From: Pseudomonadota bacterium
Lineage (GTDB): Bacteria > Pseudomonadota > Gammaproteobacteria > UBA9214
Direction: 5' to 3'
Assembly (NCBI GenBank): GCA_041395565.1
Contig: JAWLAI010000002.1
Location: forward strand, 496,001-560,000
Length of the DNA: 64,000 bases
The translations under genes were made by a program, and so were the position numbers. Positions 17,412-26,506 of this stretch are shown in pieces; positions within the stretch are counted from its first letter, which is position 1; each line of letters starts with the position of its first letter. The notes beneath the pieces are model-generated. The model ran no database searches. It was given only the letters and a program-made list of their open reading frames with translations, and was not told the origin of the DNA.

Positions 17412-18815
17412 ATGAAAGCTGCCAGCCCCGCCCCGACCCGCGCCTGTACCGGCTTGCCCGGACCAGCCCCGGCCGCTGCCACGGACGGTTTCCGATTGAG
17501 GGTACTGCCGTGTCTGGCGGCACTGCTGCTTGCCGCCGTGCTGTTGTCCGGCTGTGCAACAGGCCCTGCCCACGACCCGGCTGCCGACCAGAATCTGCCG
17601 ATGCAGCTGGGCCGTATTCAGCGCCTCGAGCAGGACGGCGTCACCGTGGAGGTGTCGATCCCGACCGACGACGATGCCTCGCACTTCTTCGGCGTTGCGC
17701 TGGCCAGACATGACATCCAGCCGATCTGGCTGCGTATCGACAACGCCACTGACGTGGATTACTGGCTGATGCCCATCGCGGTCGATCCGGATTACTATTC
17801 GCCGGATGAGGCCGCACTGGTGACCGGCGCGAAACTGCCCCGCGCCGAGCGCAGCGCAAACCGGCTGCGTTTCCGCAGCAACGCACTGTCGTTCTTCACG
17901 CCTGCACACACCACGCACGAGGGTTATATCTATGCCTCCTACAAGCGTGGCGGCCGTTTCATCGACGTGCGCCTGTCAGGTCACCGGCACGCGGTGCGCA
18001 TGCGCTTCGCCATGCTGCTGCCGACGGAGAGCTTCGACTACGAGAAATCGGCATTGCGCAACCTGTACGAGCAGGTCGACACCCTGCCGGACCTGACCGC
18101 GGCGCAGCTGCGGGCGCAGCTGCGGACACTGCCCTGCTGCACCACGACGGCATCCGGTACCGGCGAAGGCGATCCGCTGAACCTCGTCCTGGTCGGCCGC
18201 GGCGAGGATGTGGTCGCCGCGCTGACCGCAAGTGGCTGGGATTTCACCGAGGCGATCACCATCGACAGCATCCGCCGCATGATCGGCGCCGCGATCGAGG
18301 AAACCGCCTTTCCCACCGCGCCGGTCAGCTCGCTGTATGCCCTGGGACGCAAGCAGGATCTCGCACTCCAGCGTGGCCGCTCGACGATTTCGCAGCGCAA
18401 TCACATGCGCCTGTGGCTGGCGCCGTTCCGTTGCGAGGGAGAGCCGGTCTGGATCGGACAGGTGAGCCGCGACATCGGCGTCAAAATGACCGCCAAGTCC
18501 GCTTCGCTCACCACGCACGTAATCGATCCGGTGGTGGACGAGGCACGCGAATACCTGTTTCACAGCCTCCTGCACCACGATGCGATCAGCCGCTTCGGTT
18601 TCGTGCAGGGGGTCGGCGTGGCCACCGAGGCGCAACCCCGTCACAACCTCACCGACGACCCGTATATCACCGATGGCATGCGCATGGTGCTGTGGGTTTC
18701 CCGCCAGCCGTTGCCGCCGCACCTGGCCCAGGACCTAGGCTGGAACGAATCGGCCGATCCGATACTTGAAGGCAAGGGCGAGCAGCACATGATCCCGGCA
18801 CTGCTCGACCAGTAA
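17412..18815 (+). CDS. LssY-C domain lipoprotein
   Basis: A 467-residue protein with a signal peptide ending in the lipobox LLSGC (Cys near residue 51) and an LssY C-terminal domain at about 250-430, recognisable by LNLVLVGRGEDVVAAL, SSLYALGRKQDLALQ and the R-HMRLWLAP stretch. LssY was named from a Legionella type I secretion locus; the domain often accompanies PAP2 phosphatases or lipid enzymes, but its activity is unknown. The preceding region (70-250) is a separate beta-rich domain. The alpha/beta-hydrolase gene follows after six bases. Confidence 0.82.
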   Translation: MKAASPAPTRACTGLPGPAPAAATDGFRLRVLPCLAALLLAAVLLSGCATGPAHDPAADQNLPMQLGRIQRLEQDGVTVEVSIPTDDDASHFFGVALARHDIQPIWLRIDNATDVDYWLMPIAVDPDYYSPDEAALVTGAKLPRAERSANRLRFRSNALSFFTPAHTTHEGYIYASYKRGGRFIDVRLSGHRHAVRMRFAMLLPTESFDYEKSALRNLYEQVDTLPDLTAAQLRAQLRTLPCCTTTASGTGEGDPLNLVLVGRGEDVVAALTASGWDFTEAITIDSIRRMIGAAIEETAFPTAPVSSLYALGRKQDLALQRGRSTISQRNHMRLWLAPFRCEGEPVWIGQVSRDIGVKMTAKSASLTTHVIDPVVDEAREYLFHSLLHHDAISRFGFVQGVGVATEAQPRHNLTDDPYITDGMRMVLWVSRQPLPPHLAQDLGWNESADPILEGKGEQHMIPALLDQ

Positions 18816-18821
18816 CCCGCC

Positions 18822-19943
18822 ATGCCTGCCATGCACCTGCCCCGGGGCGCCCGCACGATCCACCGCCGTGCGGCTTGCCGCGGCCGAGCCGCGCTGCTGG
18901 CAGCGCTGTCGCTGGCGGGATGCGCGGCGCCGCTGCAGCCATGGAACACGGCGACCACGCCGCAGATGCGGGTACCGGCGATCCAGCACCAGGGCCAGGA
19001 CCGGCGCGCGCGCTTCCGCGAAATCCTCTGCGCCGTACTCGCGGCGGACCGGGACGGCGTACCGGACTACAGGCCCTGCGATGATGCGCTGACGCGGCTC
19101 GGTGATGAACCCGCCGCCAGCGGTGCGCCAGTCAGGCTCGGCCCGGCGCGGCGTCCCCTCAAGGCCGTGTTCGTACCGGGCCTGGGATGGGATTGCTTTG
19201 CCCAGTGGCTTAACGCCCAGGACAGTATTCCTGCCCACCTGCGCGCTATCGGCTACGACATGCAGACACTGGCCATCGAAGGCCTGGCCGGCAGCGCGCA
19301 CAACGCCCGCCGCATCCGTGATCTGATAATCGCCATGCCGCATGCCGCTACGACGCCGGACCTGGTGCTGATCGGTTATTCCAAGGGCGCCGTCGATACA
19401 CTGGAGGCGCTGGCCGAGTATCCCGAGCTGCGTCCGCGCATCGCGGCGGTGGTCAGCGTGGCCGGTGCGGTAGGGGGGTCACCGCTGGCCAATACGATGC
19501 GCGAGGCACAGCTCGACCTCATGCGCTACTTTCCCGGCGCCACCTGCCGGAACTACCCGGACGGCGCGCTTGCCGACCTGCGCCCGGACGCGCGCCAGGC
19601 GTGGCTGGCCAGCCATGCGCTGGTCCCGGGCGTGCGCTACTACTCGCTCATCACATACCCCGAACCGGCACGCATCTCCGGTCTGTTGCAGGGTAGTTAT
19701 CGCAAGCTCGCACGCGTCGATGCGCGCAATGACAGCCAGCTGATCTTCTACGACCAGTTCATCCCCGGCAGCGCGCTGATGGCATACCTGAATGCAGATC
19801 ACTGGGCGGTTGCGCTGCCGATCGCGCGCGGCCACGCACTGGCGGGTGCGACCCTGATTGAGCAGAATGCCTATCCCCGCGAGGCGCTCTACGAATCCGT
19901 GCTGCGGCTCATCGAGGAAGATCTGCTGCTCGATACCGAGTAA
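18822..19943 (+). CDS. Alpha/beta-hydrolase lipoprotein
   Basis: A 373-residue lipoprotein with lipobox LAGC (Cys34). It has an alpha/beta-hydrolase core with oxyanion-region FVPGLGWDCF near 117-126 and nucleophile elbow GYSKG (Ser187), followed by SVAGAVGGSP. The final histidine is probably in NADHWAV near residue 328. The sequence suggests a lipase or esterase in the periplasm. It lies six bases after the LssY-C gene and is certainly in the same transcript. Substrate unknown; given the neighbours, a lipid is likely. Confidence 0.82.
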   Translation: MPAMHLPRGARTIHRRAACRGRAALLAALSLAGCAAPLQPWNTATTPQMRVPAIQHQGQDRRARFREILCAVLAADRDGVPDYRPCDDALTRLGDEPAASGAPVRLGPARRPLKAVFVPGLGWDCFAQWLNAQDSIPAHLRAIGYDMQTLAIEGLAGSAHNARRIRDLIIAMPHAATTPDLVLIGYSKGAVDTLEALAEYPELRPRIAAVVSVAGAVGGSPLANTMREAQLDLMRYFPGATCRNYPDGALADLRPDARQAWLASHALVPGVRYYSLITYPEPARISGLLQGSYRKLARVDARNDSQLIFYDQFIPGSALMAYLNADHWAVALPIARGHALAGATLIEQNAYPREALYESVLRLIEEDLLLDTE

Positions 19944-20051
19944 GCCCCCTGCGCGCGGCAGCGGTTGCATGGCCCGCCGGTTTGCGGCTGGCGGACGGCT
20001 GCGGGCTTACCGGGGCGCCGCATGAGCACTGCACGCCATGCCATCAGCAGC

Positions 20052-20057
20052 TATAAT
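20052..20057 (+). promoter_or_regulatory. Possible -10 element before the AsmA-like gene
   Basis: A perfect TATAAT stands 58 bases before the ATG at 20115. The -35 region at 17-base spacing is a poor match, so the promoter may need an activator or may not be real. Confidence 0.4.
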
Positions 20058-20114
20058 CATTTCTGGTTCAGTGTCCTGCCAGCACCGGCACAGAAGAAGG
20101 AATAAGCAGCCGCC

Positions 20115-23100
20115 ATGCAATTGAGCCGGTTCCAGCGCCCGCTATTCTACGTCCCGGCCGCAGTGCTCCTGTTGCTGGCCGTCACCGCCAGCGTGTTGTT
20201 CAACCCGGATGTTCAGCAGCGCCTGTTGCTGGAACAGGCCGGTCCGCTGGTCGATGAACTGGAGATCGGGCACGTACAACTGACCCCCTGGTCACTGTCC
20301 TTCGACCACCTCGTCGTGGCATACCGTGGCGCCCGCGTCCGGATCGCGCAGGGCGAACTCCGGTTCTGCCTCACGTCCCTGCTTCGGCTGGAGCTCGATG
20401 TCAGCAAACTGCTGCTGCGCGACGTACACGCGGATCTGCAGGAATTCTCGCCTCCGGACACTGCACCGGAGACAGCGCCCGGTATCTTCCCGGGCGCGCT
20501 GGCCGTGCTTGCACACGGGGTGAGCTACAGACTGCTGCGGGCGGACAGCAACATCGAGATCGTGCTGCCTGCCAACCGCACTGTCAGTGCCAGCATCACC
20601 GGCAGCGGCATCCGCCCCGGGGCCACCGGCGGGCTCTACCTGCAGGCCAGCCTGCGCACCGGCACCGGCGCCGACCATATCGACATCGACAGCCGTATCT
20701 ACCTCGCCCAGCTCCACCGCGGCAGATTCAGGGATCTGACCAGCTTCCATACCCTGACGGCCGCGCTGTCGGCCCTGCCGGCGCCGGAACGTGCCGACAT
20801 CGAGCTTGACGTGAAACCGGCGCAGTCCACGGCTGCCACCGAGCAGCACCCGGCGGAAGCCGTCACACTCGTCCTGCGTCAGGACGACAACGCGGGTGAA
20901 CCGCGCGCCCGGCTCGCGCTGCAGGGTGATTACGATGGCAATACCGGCCTGTTTGCCGGCCGCTATCGCGTCGCCGCGAATGAACGCCTGGTCCAGCCCT
21001 ATACCGGCGCCACGGCGGTACCACCGGCAGAGCAGACGCTGACCGGCAGCCTGGACTTCAATCTCGCCGCCGTGACCGGTGAATTGACCATCACCAGCGA
21101 CCTGCTGGTCAGCGAACTGCGCGAGACCGCGAACAACGCCCGTCTGCCCGAACGACTGCGCCTGGAGAACAACCTGCGCGTGTCCCTGCTGCCTGACCGG
21201 CAGCTGCTGGTGGAAACCCTCGATAGCGGCCTGACGGACGAAGACAGCACACGCCCGCTCGCCGCCCGGCTGCCGGCCAACCTGCAGGTGCCGCTGAATG
21301 ACATCGACGCCTTCCTGCACCGCGAACAGACCCTGCTGGAATTCGAACTGCCGGTCGTGCCGCTGCCCTGGTTCGACGTGCTGCTGCCGGAGCAGGAGAT
21401 CGCGGCCGGCACACTGACCGGCGCCTTCGCCATCACCACCGACGCCGACGCGACACTGCATCTCAAGCCGCTCAAGCCGGTGCGTGTCCAGGGGCTGGAG
21501 ATCCGGCAGGCCGACGGCAGGACGCTGCGCGACATCAACCTGTCGGTGCTGGCTGGCGCCAGCTACAACAAGGATATCCTGCAGGTCACGCTCGACAAGC
21601 TCGAGCTGAACACGGGCAGGGACAATCTGGCACGCGGCAACGCCGCCCTGAGACTGCCCTTGTCCGGAACCGCAGCCGGATCGATCCAGGCACGTTTGCA
21701 AACCGATCTTGCCATGCATCACCTCGCCGCGCTGCTGACCGGCAAACGCATCCGCAACCAGAGCCTGCCGCAACAGCTGGCCGTGAACGCGCAGACCCGC
21801 CTGCTGCGCCAGCACGGTACCATGCGAGTCGAACAACTGGATGCCGGCATCACGAGCGGCAAGGACAGGAAAATCGCCAGTCTGCAGCTCAAGCAGGCAC
21901 TGCTGCTGACGGACACGAACGGGGGGCTGCAGCTGGGCAACGACAGCGGCACGCTGGCGACCCTGGCGTTGAGCGACATTCCGCTGAGCTGGTTCTCGTC
22001 GTTCGTGCCCGACACGACGCTGCGCGGCAGACTGTACCGCGCGAATTTCACGCTGGCGGCGGATACACCGGGCGTGGTGAGTCTGAAACCGGACGGCGCG
22101 TTTCGCCTTGCCGGTGTCACCGTGACCGGACGCGCTGGCGCACTGTTGGATGCCGTGAGCGTCAGCGTGCTGCCGAGTATGCAGCGCACGGCGGATGGCA
22201 CCACCCTCGATTACCGTAATTTGCGTGTGACCGGCGGCGACGAGATCCTGATCAGTGGCGATGGTTCGCTCACGCTGCCGGCGCAGGACCGGCCCCTGCA
22301 GGCCGCGGGACACCTGGAGGTCAACCTGGAAGCACTGTCACGGCAGCCGTTGCTGGCCGGCCGGCTGCAGGCGGCTCTGAGCGCACCGGCGCGGCTCCAG
22401 GCGGATTACCGCCTCGCGCAGGACAGCAACCGGATCGATATCAGCCGGCTGTCAGCCGCGTTGCTCTATACCGACGCGCAACCGCGCATCGCCCTGCAGG
22501 CGGACGCCGGGATCAGGATTCCAACCGTGCTCAATACCCGGCGCTCAGCGCTCGGCGGGAGCCGCGGCAAGATCGCCTTCACCGTCAGCAACCTGACTCC
22601 AGAACCGTTTGCCGACATCCTCGCCGCCAACGGCATCAGCATCACCAGTGCGGACGGACGCGTCGTGCTGGACACCGACGGCCGCGCCGTCTCGGTCAGC
22701 ACACCGCAGACGCTGCAGATCAGGGGGCTGACGCTGACTTCTGCGGGCAAGACACGGGTGCGTCCGTTCACGTTCTCCGCCACGACGGCAGCGGTACTGC
22801 GCGGTGACGAGCTGCGCGCTAGCCTGAATGACCTTGCCATCCGCTTCGACAATGACCCCACCACAGCGGCATTGCAGGGCGAGGCGGAACTTACATTGCG
22901 CGGTGGAGACATGGGCACGCGCGCCGAAACCGTCCGCGCCGAGCTCGCGCTGCAGTTACCCGGCCTGCTGGACCAGCCCGCACTGCTGCCGGGGCACACG
23001 CTCGAGACGGGTGTACTGGACGCCAAGCTGCAACTGGACGGCGCGGGCCGGCTGTCCGCAACTGCGCGCGTACACGACCTCACGGGCGGACGCGAATTGC

Positions 23101-24410
23101 CGTTGCAGACCATACGCTGGCAGATCGACGGCCAGCTCGATCCGGACGGCGGTTTTTCCATCACGGCGCCGGTGACGACGGCAGGCAGATCCGGCAGCAG
23201 CACGCTCGGCATCACCGCGGTGCACAGGGCGCAACCCGGCGACAACCACGATGTCGCCATCAGCATCGACAGCCCCGTGTTCTATCTGAACGATATCCTG
23301 AACACGCTCCAGCTCATCGCCGGGCACCATCCCGACCAGACGGCGGATTCGGCGCCTGCGGCGGGCGACACGGCGCTCACGCCGACCGCTGGCGCGAACG
23401 TCACGGCACCGGACCGGCATGCAATCTGGGACCTGACCGACTATGACCTGCAGGTTGCCATGCGCATGGACCGGCTGTTCTACACCGATTACCTGGAATT
23501 CACCGGGATTCGCGGCCAGCTGGAATCGCTGCCCCACCGGCTCGACCTGAGCGACTTCGAGGCGCATTTCCACGACAGCCCCATCGACGCCCACGGCACG
23601 CTGCACTTCAACGCCGGCGAGCTGCCCTACGATCTGAATCTCAGTGCCAGCGTTGATCAGTTCGACCTTGCGCGCTTCTTTCGCGAACTGACGCCGGGGG
23701 CCACACCCCAGGCCGAAGGCCTGTTCGATGTGCGCATCGACGCCTACGGCCAGTCGCCCAACATGACGCAATACCGCAACAATCTGCTCTTCGATGCCCG
23801 CCTGCAGAGCAGCAATGGTGTGTTCCGCCTGCTCGACCCCGACAGCCCGCTGGTGGGCGGCAGCACCGGGCTGGCCGGCGGTTTCGGCGAGATCGTCTCC
23901 TATGTACCAACCGGGCTGTTCGGTATTGGCGCCGTGTCGCGGCTGGTCAACTACATCAAGGAGGTCGACTATGACAAGGTGGTCGTGGAACTCGCGCGCG
24001 ATACCTCGCGCGACGTGAAGATCCGCCAGTATGTCGTGCAGAATCCCGAGGTACTGATGACCGCCAGCGGCGGGATCAGCTATCAGCCCGGCACGGACGT
24101 GTTGCAAAGCCCGCTGTCACTGGACGCCCAGCTCAGTCTGCGGGAAAAAGGCGCCGCCATCTTCTACGAACTCGGCCTGCTGTCTTCGGAACACGACGCG
24201 TGGGGGTACTGGTTGGGCCCGCAGATCCAGTTCCGCGGCACGCCGGCGAATCCCGAGTCGAATCTCGATGACATCATCTCGGATGCCGGCAAGGGCGCCG
24301 TGCTCGGCGGTATCATTCGTCCGATCTCGGGCCTGATCGGCAACATCCGGCATCGCTGGCTGGAGGAAAAGCCACCCCGGCTGGAATACCCGACGGATAC
24401 GTCCCCGTAA
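20115..24410 (+). CDS. Large AsmA/TamB-like (DUF748-type) envelope protein
   Basis: A 1431-residue protein with one N-terminal membrane helix (about 10-30). The rest is long, repetitive, beta-strand-like sequence with alternating hydrophobic residues and no catalytic motif. The C-terminal 350 residues (LDLSDFEAHFHDSPIDAHG, then DYDKVVVELARD and the GGIIRPISGLIGNI tail) have the AsmA/DUF748 style. Proteins of this superfamily form long hydrophobic grooves spanning the periplasm; TamB, YhdP and YdbH move phospholipid to the outer membrane in E. coli. A lipid-transfer role is inferred from fold style, size and the lipid-enzyme neighbours. It does not match TamB clearly and no TamA partner is next to it. 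Confidence 0.72.
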   Translation: MQLSRFQRPLFYVPAAVLLLLAVTASVLFNPDVQQRLLLEQAGPLVDELEIGHVQLTPWSLSFDHLVVAYRGARVRIAQGELRFCLTSLLRLELDVSKLLLRDVHADLQEFSPPDTAPETAPGIFPGALAVLAHGVSYRLLRADSNIEIVLPANRTVSASITGSGIRPGATGGLYLQASLRTGTGADHIDIDSRIYLAQLHRGRFRDLTSFHTLTAALSALPAPERADIELDVKPAQSTAATEQHPAEAVTLVLRQDDNAGEPRARLALQGDYDGNTGLFAGRYRVAANERLVQPYTGATAVPPAEQTLTGSLDFNLAAVTGELTITSDLLVSELRETANNARLPERLRLENNLRVSLLPDRQLLVETLDSGLTDEDSTRPLAARLPANLQVPLNDIDAFLHREQTLLEFELPVVPLPWFDVLLPEQEIAAGTLTGAFAITTDADATLHLKPLKPVRVQGLEIRQADGRTLRDINLSVLAGASYNKDILQVTLDKLELNTGRDNLARGNAALRLPLSGTAAGSIQARLQTDLAMHHLAALLTGKRIRNQSLPQQLAVNAQTRLLRQHGTMRVEQLDAGITSGKDRKIASLQLKQALLLTDTNGGLQLGNDSGTLATLALSDIPLSWFSSFVPDTTLRGRLYRANFTLAADTPGVVSLKPDGAFRLAGVTVTGRAGALLDAVSVSVLPSMQRTADGTTLDYRNLRVTGGDEILISGDGSLTLPAQDRPLQAAGHLEVNLEALSRQPLLAGRLQAALSAPARLQADYRLAQDSNRIDISRLSAALLYTDAQPRIALQADAGIRIPTVLNTRRSALGGSRGKIAFTVSNLTPEPFADILAANGISITSADGRVVLDTDGRAVSVSTPQTLQIRGLTLTSAGKTRVRPFTFSATTAAVLRGDELRASLNDLAIRFDNDPTTAALQGEAELTLRGGDMGTRAETVRAELALQLPGLLDQPALLPGHTLETGVLDAKLQLDGAGRLSATARVHDLTGGRELPLQTIRWQIDGQLDPDGGFSITAPVTTAGRSGSSTLGITAVHRAQPGDNHDVAISIDSPVFYLNDILNTLQLIAGHHPDQTADSAPAAGDTALTPTAGANVTAPDRHAIWDLTDYDLQVAMRMDRLFYTDYLEFTGIRGQLESLPHRLDLSDFEAHFHDSPIDAHGTLHFNAGELPYDLNLSASVDQFDLARFFRELTPGATPQAEGLFDVRIDAYGQSPNMTQYRNNLLFDARLQSSNGVFRLLDPDSPLVGGSTGLAGGFGEIVSYVPTGLFGIGAVSRLVNYIKEVDYDKVVVELARDTSRDVKIRQYVVQNPEVLMTASGGISYQPGTDVLQSPLSLDAQLSLREKGAAIFYELGLLSSEHDAWGYWLGPQIQFRGTPANPESNLDDIISDAGKGAVLGGIIRPISGLIGNIRHRWLEEKPPRLEYPTDTSP

Positions 24411-24501
24411 CCCGCGCCGCCGGAGCGAGCGGCCCGCGACAAGGCCGGCGCAGCATGCGGGCTGGCGCGACCCGGCGCACCGTGCCCGGCGCCGATGCTG
24501 C

Positions 24502-25320
24502 TCATGCTGCCGGGGTGCCGCTGGTATAGTTGATCTCGATTTCCAGCCACAACCCCCTGTCGTCGCACAAGGGTCGCAACTCATCCAGGTGTTCCCGCCG
24601 AAACTCCGCGACCCTGTCACCCAATTGCTCGACGAGGCCGCGGAAACCGGCATTCCACACCACGTCCCACCAGCCATCGAGGCCGATATGATAGCCGATG
24701 GAACGCCGTTCTATACGCATGGCATCAAGCCCGGCCTGTGCGAAGATCTCCTGCAATTGCACCGCCTCGGACATTCTCTGCCAGGCTATGGTCTCCGGCA
24801 CCTCCAGGCCGTAGGCACGCAAGCGGTTCAGGCAGCGCGCCGCCATCGGCTGGAATGAGTCGCCACGGAACCCGCTGACCAGCACCCTGCCGCCGGGTTT
24901 CACGGTTGCGGCTATGGTTTTCAGCGCGGCACCCATGTCATCCGCGAAAAACAGGCCGAACGCACAGGTGGCATGATCGAAGCTGTGCCTTGCGAATGGC
25001 AACTGCATCATGTCATGGGAATGAAAGCTGATGTTGCGCAACCCCTGCGCCGCTGCCGACCGGGTTGCCTCCTCGAGCATGCCGGACGAGAAATCGACTG
25101 CCACCACCCTGCCCTGCGGCAGTCTTCTTGCCAGTGGCAAGGCGGTCGCACCGGTACCCGCGGCGACGTCCAGTACGGACTCATTGCCCCGCAGCGTAAG
25201 CAATGCGGCCATCAGCTCCCCGCTCATATGAAAAAAGCGGCTGGCCCCGCGCCCATAGTCCCGGGCCACGGTATCGAAGGTTTTCCTTATCTGCTGTTTG
25301 CGCTGCGTCTCGTCCAGCAT
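24502..25320 (-). CDS. Class I SAM-dependent methyltransferase
   Basis: A 272-residue methyltransferase with a UbiE/COQ5-type core: SAM motif I VLDVAAGTGATALPLAR near residue 49, acidic VVAVDFSSGM near 72, motif II FDHATCAFGLFFADDM near 112 and motif III KPGGRVLVSGF near 138. The C-terminal third is substrate-binding and not diagnostic. The substrate is unknown: ubiquinone biosynthesis seems unlikely because the UbiE signature is incomplete. It is convergent with the AsmA-like gene and lies upstream-to-downstream in the same direction as rpoS. Confidence 0.8.
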   Translation of the reverse strand: MLDETQRKQQIRKTFDTVARDYGRGASRFFHMSGELMAALLTLRGNESVLDVAAGTGATALPLARRLPQGRVVAVDFSSGMLEEATRSAAAQGLRNISFHSHDMMQLPFARHSFDHATCAFGLFFADDMGAALKTIAATVKPGGRVLVSGFRGDSFQPMAARCLNRLRAYGLEVPETIAWQRMSEAVQLQEIFAQAGLDAMRIERRSIGYHIGLDGWWDVVWNAGFRGLVEQLGDRVAEFRREHLDELRPLCDDRGLWLEIEINYTSGTPAA

Positions 25321-25449
25321 AGCGTCATGGAATCAGCACACACCGCGCCCGCTGCAAACCGCATGCACGCTGCCGGATCCGCCGGCAAGCGCCAGCGAAA
25401 CCGATAGACGAACTGCGCATCGGCCGCCCCGCACCGTCGTGATGCAGCG

Positions 25450-26436
25450 TCATTTCAGCAGCGACTCGAACGAGATGCCTTCCTGCTCCAGTATCTTCTT
25501 CAGCTTCTTCAGCGCGTCCATCTGGATCTGGCGCACACGTTCGCGGGTGACGCCGATCTCGGCGCCGACCTCTTCCAGCGTGGAGACGGAGTAGCCGTGC
25601 AGTCCGAACCGGCGCTCCACCACCTCGCGCTGCTTGTCGGTGAGCTGTGCCAGGCATTCCTCCAGGTTCACATGGATGTCCTCGTCGGCGATCGAGTCCG
25701 AGGGATCCGGCGCCTGGTCGTCGGCGATGGTGTCGAGCAGGGTGCGCGACGGGTCGTTCAGGATGCTGGTGTCGGTCGAGGTGACACGCTCATTGAGTCC
25801 GAGCATGTTCTCGACATCCGCGATCGGCTTGTGCAGCAGGCTGGCGATCTCCTCCGCGCTCGGTTCGTGGTCGAGTTTCTGCGCCAGCGAGCGGGCGGCG
25901 CGCAGGTAGGTGTTGATTTCCTTGATCACGTGGATCGGGAGGCGGATGGTGCGCGTCTGGTTCATGATCGCGCGCTCGATGGTCTGGCGTATCCACCAGG
26001 TCGCGTAGGTGGAAAAGCGGAAACCGCGCTCGGGATCGAACTTCTCCACCGCCCGGATCAGGCCGAGGTTGCCCTCCTCGATCAGGTCCAGAAAGGCAAG
26101 TCCACGGTTGGTATAGCGGCGCGCGATCTTCACCACCAGACGCAGGTTGCTCTCGATCATGCGCTTGCGGGCGGCCTCGTCGCCGCGCTGGGCGAGACGC
26201 GCGAAGTGGACTTCCTCTTCCGCCGTGAGCAGCGGCGAGGCGCCGATCTCGTTCAGGTAGAGCCGGGTGGGATCGTGGCTGTCGCTGGCATGGCGTCTGA
26301 CCGGAAGGCGTTCCTGGACTTCGTCCGGCTCCGCATCGACGTCGGCCGCTTCGTCCTGCGCGCCCGAACCGCCCTCCGCGTCGAGGTCGGCGGGCTCGTC
26401 ATCGTGCGATTCGTCAATGCCCTTGTGTCTGGCCAT
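25450..26436 (-). CDS. rpoS: RNA polymerase sigma factor RpoS (sigma-S)
   Basis: The stationary-phase and general stress sigma factor. The 328-residue protein has region 1.2 (DPTRLYLNEIGASPLLTAEE), region 2 with NLRLVVKIARRYTNRG and FSTYATWWIRQTI, and region 4 ending EIGVTRERVRQIQMDALKKLKKIL. Lack of a long region 1.1 separates it from RpoD. An acidic N-terminal extension of about 45 residues (rich in Asp, Glu and Ala) is longer than in E. coli. It lies 70 bp downstream of nlpD, as in most gammaproteobacteria, where the main rpoS promoter lies inside nlpD. Confidence 0.97.
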   Translation of the reverse strand: MARHKGIDESHDDEPADLDAEGGSGAQDEAADVDAEPDEVQERLPVRRHASDSHDPTRLYLNEIGASPLLTAEEEVHFARLAQRGDEAARKRMIESNLRLVVKIARRYTNRGLAFLDLIEEGNLGLIRAVEKFDPERGFRFSTYATWWIRQTIERAIMNQTRTIRLPIHVIKEINTYLRAARSLAQKLDHEPSAEEIASLLHKPIADVENMLGLNERVTSTDTSILNDPSRTLLDTIADDQAPDPSDSIADEDIHVNLEECLAQLTDKQREVVERRFGLHGYSVSTLEEVGAEIGVTRERVRQIQMDALKKLKKILEQEGISFESLLK

Positions 26437-26506
26437 GGGCTGTACCGTCTTGTTATTGGCTCCCTGTAGACCTGCGGCAGACGCAGACCCGGGTGATCGG
26501 CCAGGA

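Noticed and set aside
19944..20114. Hairpin formed by GTAAGCCC and GGGCTTAC about 60 bases apart
   Set aside because: The arms are short and the loop is long; not convincing as a terminator or operator.
24411..24501. Intrinsic terminator between the AsmA-like gene and the methyltransferase
   Set aside because: The gap is very GC-rich with several weak pairings, but no clear stem with a T-tract on either strand.
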